Of a stretch of 6,746 bases of DNA, positions 5,478-6,746 are shown in pieces. The notes beneath the pieces are model-generated. The model ran no database searches and had not been told where the DNA came from. It saw only the letters and a list, made by a program, of their open reading frames with translations. This DNA is from Chloroflexi bacterium RBG_16_64_43 (GTDB lineage: Bacteria > Chloroflexota > Anaerolineae > Anaerolineales > RBG-16-64-43), in contig MGOA01000023.1 in assembly GCA_001796965.1 (NCBI GenBank), positions 1-6,746 of the forward strand. The letters run 5' to 3'. The translations under genes and the position numbers were made by a program. The first letter of the stretch is position 1. Every line of letters starts with the position of its first letter.

Positions 5478-6491
5478 TCAGAACATGCCCCGCGGCGGGA
5501 TCTCGGGCCGCGGCCGAATCCGCAGCCGCCATGCGATCCATAGAAGGAATAGAGCCGCGGTGGCGCCGACCACTGACATGCCCGCGGTGTTGTCCGCGCG
5601 GCTCGGGTCCATTTCCTGCAGGGGCGCGAGCAGGATGAAAAAGGTGAGCACTCCCGAAGCCAATGCCAGCAGGTGGCGGGGCGAGTTGAAAGCAGCCCCC
5701 GACTCCAATCGCTTTCCAAGCGCGATCGATGCCCAGCCGAAGGCGGCCAGGAGAGCCAACAATGCCAAGACCGGCACGCGTGTGTTCGGCAGCGCCCACA
5801 GTTGAATGAAGAAGGCGATCGCCCAGCCGAGCCCGAGGATGAACATTCGCCATGGGCCACTCAGCGGGCGCGCCTCGGGCGCAGGACCTGGCGCGGCGGT
5901 GCGCCGCGCAATCCATATCAAAACCGCAGTGCCGATCGCGGCGAGTAGGTAGGCGACGGCCGGCGGACGGTAGGGCGTCATCCACAGATAGCCCACAGCC
6001 ACATCGGCAGCCAACAGCCCGGCGAGAATGATCAACCCACGCCGGTCGACCCACGGCTCGTCGCGACGAGCCGGGAACAAGATCGTAGTGAGCAGGATCG
6101 GCAAGCCTATGCTGTAGACGGTGTGATACACCGTGAGCCCGGCGGCCCAAACCCAATTGACACCTGCGAACCTGCCGTAGTCCCCGAGAACTCCGAGGTC
6201 CATCCAGCCCGGGTCGAACCAACTCTTGACCATCAGCCCTTCTTCGATGATGGCGTAGGCCGCGCCAAGCAACAGCACCGTGCGCCAACCGCCGCCCCAG
6301 CGATAGGTGAGTTCGCGGACGAGGATCGCGCCGGCCCCGTACAAGAGGCAGAGCAGCGTCAAACCGAAAGGACTGAAGAATTCGGCCGGCGGCGATGAGC
6401 CGGACAACAGCTCGCCGATAGCCGGAGCGAGAAAGAAAAGCACCAACCACGGCGCGATTCTCATCTTGGTCTTGCTCGTTTCCGACTTCAC
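5478..6491 (-). CDS. Polytopic membrane protein of unknown function
   Basis: A 337-residue integral membrane protein with roughly eight to ten hydrophobic helices (for example 11-29, 41-58, 70-84, 113-137, 152-170, 177-195, 214-232, 239-257, 272-289, 303-320). It belongs to a group of hypothetical proteins known from Actinobacteria and Chloroflexota, recognised by FFLAPAIGELLSG (19-31), the AYAIIEEGLMVKSWFDP segment (78-94), LTVYHTVYSIGLPILL (119-134) and LFPARRDEPW (138-147). Conserved polar residues lie in or next to helices: E27, R59/E60, E83/E84, K89 and H123. These could form a buried site, but no function is established. The GTG at 6491 is preferred because GGGAGGA lies just upstream. 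An internal ATG at 6464 lacks a ribosome site, and an ATG at 6602 would add 37 residues of poor composition. It is probably cotranscribed with the AHSA1 gene downstream. Confidence 0.8.
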   Translation of the reverse strand: MKSETSKTKMRIAPWLVLFFLAPAIGELLSGSSPPAEFFSPFGLTLLCLLYGAGAILVRELTYRWGGGWRTVLLLGAAYAIIEEGLMVKSWFDPGWMDLGVLGDYGRFAGVNWVWAAGLTVYHTVYSIGLPILLTTILFPARRDEPWVDRRGLIILAGLLAADVAVGYLWMTPYRPPAVAYLLAAIGTAVLIWIARRTAAPGPAPEARPLSGPWRMFILGLGWAIAFFIQLWALPNTRVPVLALLALLAAFGWASIALGKRLESGAAFNSPRHLLALASGVLTFFILLAPLQEMDPSRADNTAGMSVVGATAALFLLWIAWRLRIRPRPEIPPRGMF

Positions 6492-6651
6492 GATTCCTCC
6501 CAGCCGCCTTCGCTGGCGGGCATGGTCAAGTGGAATAAGTCTGCCCCCCAACTCCCAACATCTCTCGCTTGTCGCGGATCGTAGGCCTGCGAGTCGCCGC
6601 ACTGACCCACGGAGTCGAAGGATGTTGCATCACGGCATGGGGGCCGATCCG

Positions 6652-6746
6652 TCAGGCGGCGACGCGCGTCGGCGATCGATCGTACCTCTCGTGCCCGGCG
6701 AGGTCGGTAACGGGGACCGTTTCGCGGGCGGCCTCACGGTATACCG
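6652..6746 (-). CDS. Possible C-terminal end of an unidentified gene
   Basis: The open minus-strand frame from the right edge to a TGA at 6652-6654 reads VYREAARETVPVT, then DLAGHERYDRSPTRVAA. Its composition is protein-like, while the other two frames look less so: one stops after three codons and the other is rich in Arg, Ser and Pro. About 31 residues are too few to identify a family. If real, it ends about 160 bases upstream of the membrane-protein start. Confidence 0.35.
   Translation of the reverse strand, partial: VYREAARETVPVTDLAGHERYDRSPTRVAA

Noticed and set aside
5389..6450. Upstream extension of the AHSA1 frame into a 544-residue open frame
   Set aside because: The extension runs out of frame through the membrane-protein gene, is Arg/Gly/Ser-rich with no domain signal, and the AHSA1 domain has its own ribosome site and start at 5388. 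It reflects high GC content.
5541..6491. CPBP-type intramembrane protease identity for the polytopic membrane protein
   Set aside because: The EE pair is followed by K at the wrong spacing rather than Arg at +3 of the EExxxR motif, and the later His/Asn motif is not seen. Kept only as a distant hypothesis.
6737..6746. Palindrome CGGTATACCG at the right edge
   Set aside because: Ten bases, inside a possible coding frame and cut by the window end; too short to call a site.

Overview
This 6.7 kb window is GC-rich, gene-dense bacterial chromosome with a strong G/C bias at third codon positions. No rRNA, tRNA, mobile element or CRISPR array is visible. There is no phylogenetic marker gene. The mix of a PepSY protein beside an OmpR-type regulator, a GctB-like CoA-transferase subunit and an uncharacterised EE-motif membrane protein seems most like Chloroflexota or an actinobacterium-like lineage; this is a low-confidence impression.

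Left third (1-2190): three minus-strand genes, read right to left. They are a Met-rich membrane-anchored protein with two PepSY-like repeats, a small two-helix membrane protein with a C-terminal zinc ribbon (translationally coupled by an ATGA overlap), and an OmpR/PhoB-family response regulator cut by the left edge of the window. A strong hairpin terminator and a TATAAT element separate the first two genes from the regulator. Upstream of the PepSY gene are four direct repeats with exact 11-bp spacing. They end 10 bp before a -10-like hexamer, the geometry of a PhoB/PhoP-type box, so the module is probably a signal-responsive envelope system, possibly for metal or envelope stress, in which the regulator controls its own neighbours. 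This is the most interesting part of the window.

Middle (2190-4063): a complete CorA-family divalent-cation transporter on the plus strand, divergent from the PepSY operon and sharing its regulatory region. It converges with a minus-strand glutaconate CoA-transferase B-like subunit that has no A subunit beside it.

Right third (4064-6746): overlapping divergent promoters serve the CoA-transferase gene and a small plus-strand HExxH protein. Next comes a minus-strand pair, a polytopic membrane protein of unknown function followed by an SRPBCC/AHSA1-domain protein with a 60-residue Lys/Arg/Ala/Pro histone-H1-like tail. The right edge may hold the C-terminal end of another minus-strand gene.

Every stretch longer than 300 bases is covered by a gene. 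The longest gaps are 1970-2189 (regulatory repeats and promoters), 4064-4229 (divergent promoters), 6492-6651 (nothing convincing) and 3156-3301 (inverted repeats between convergent genes).
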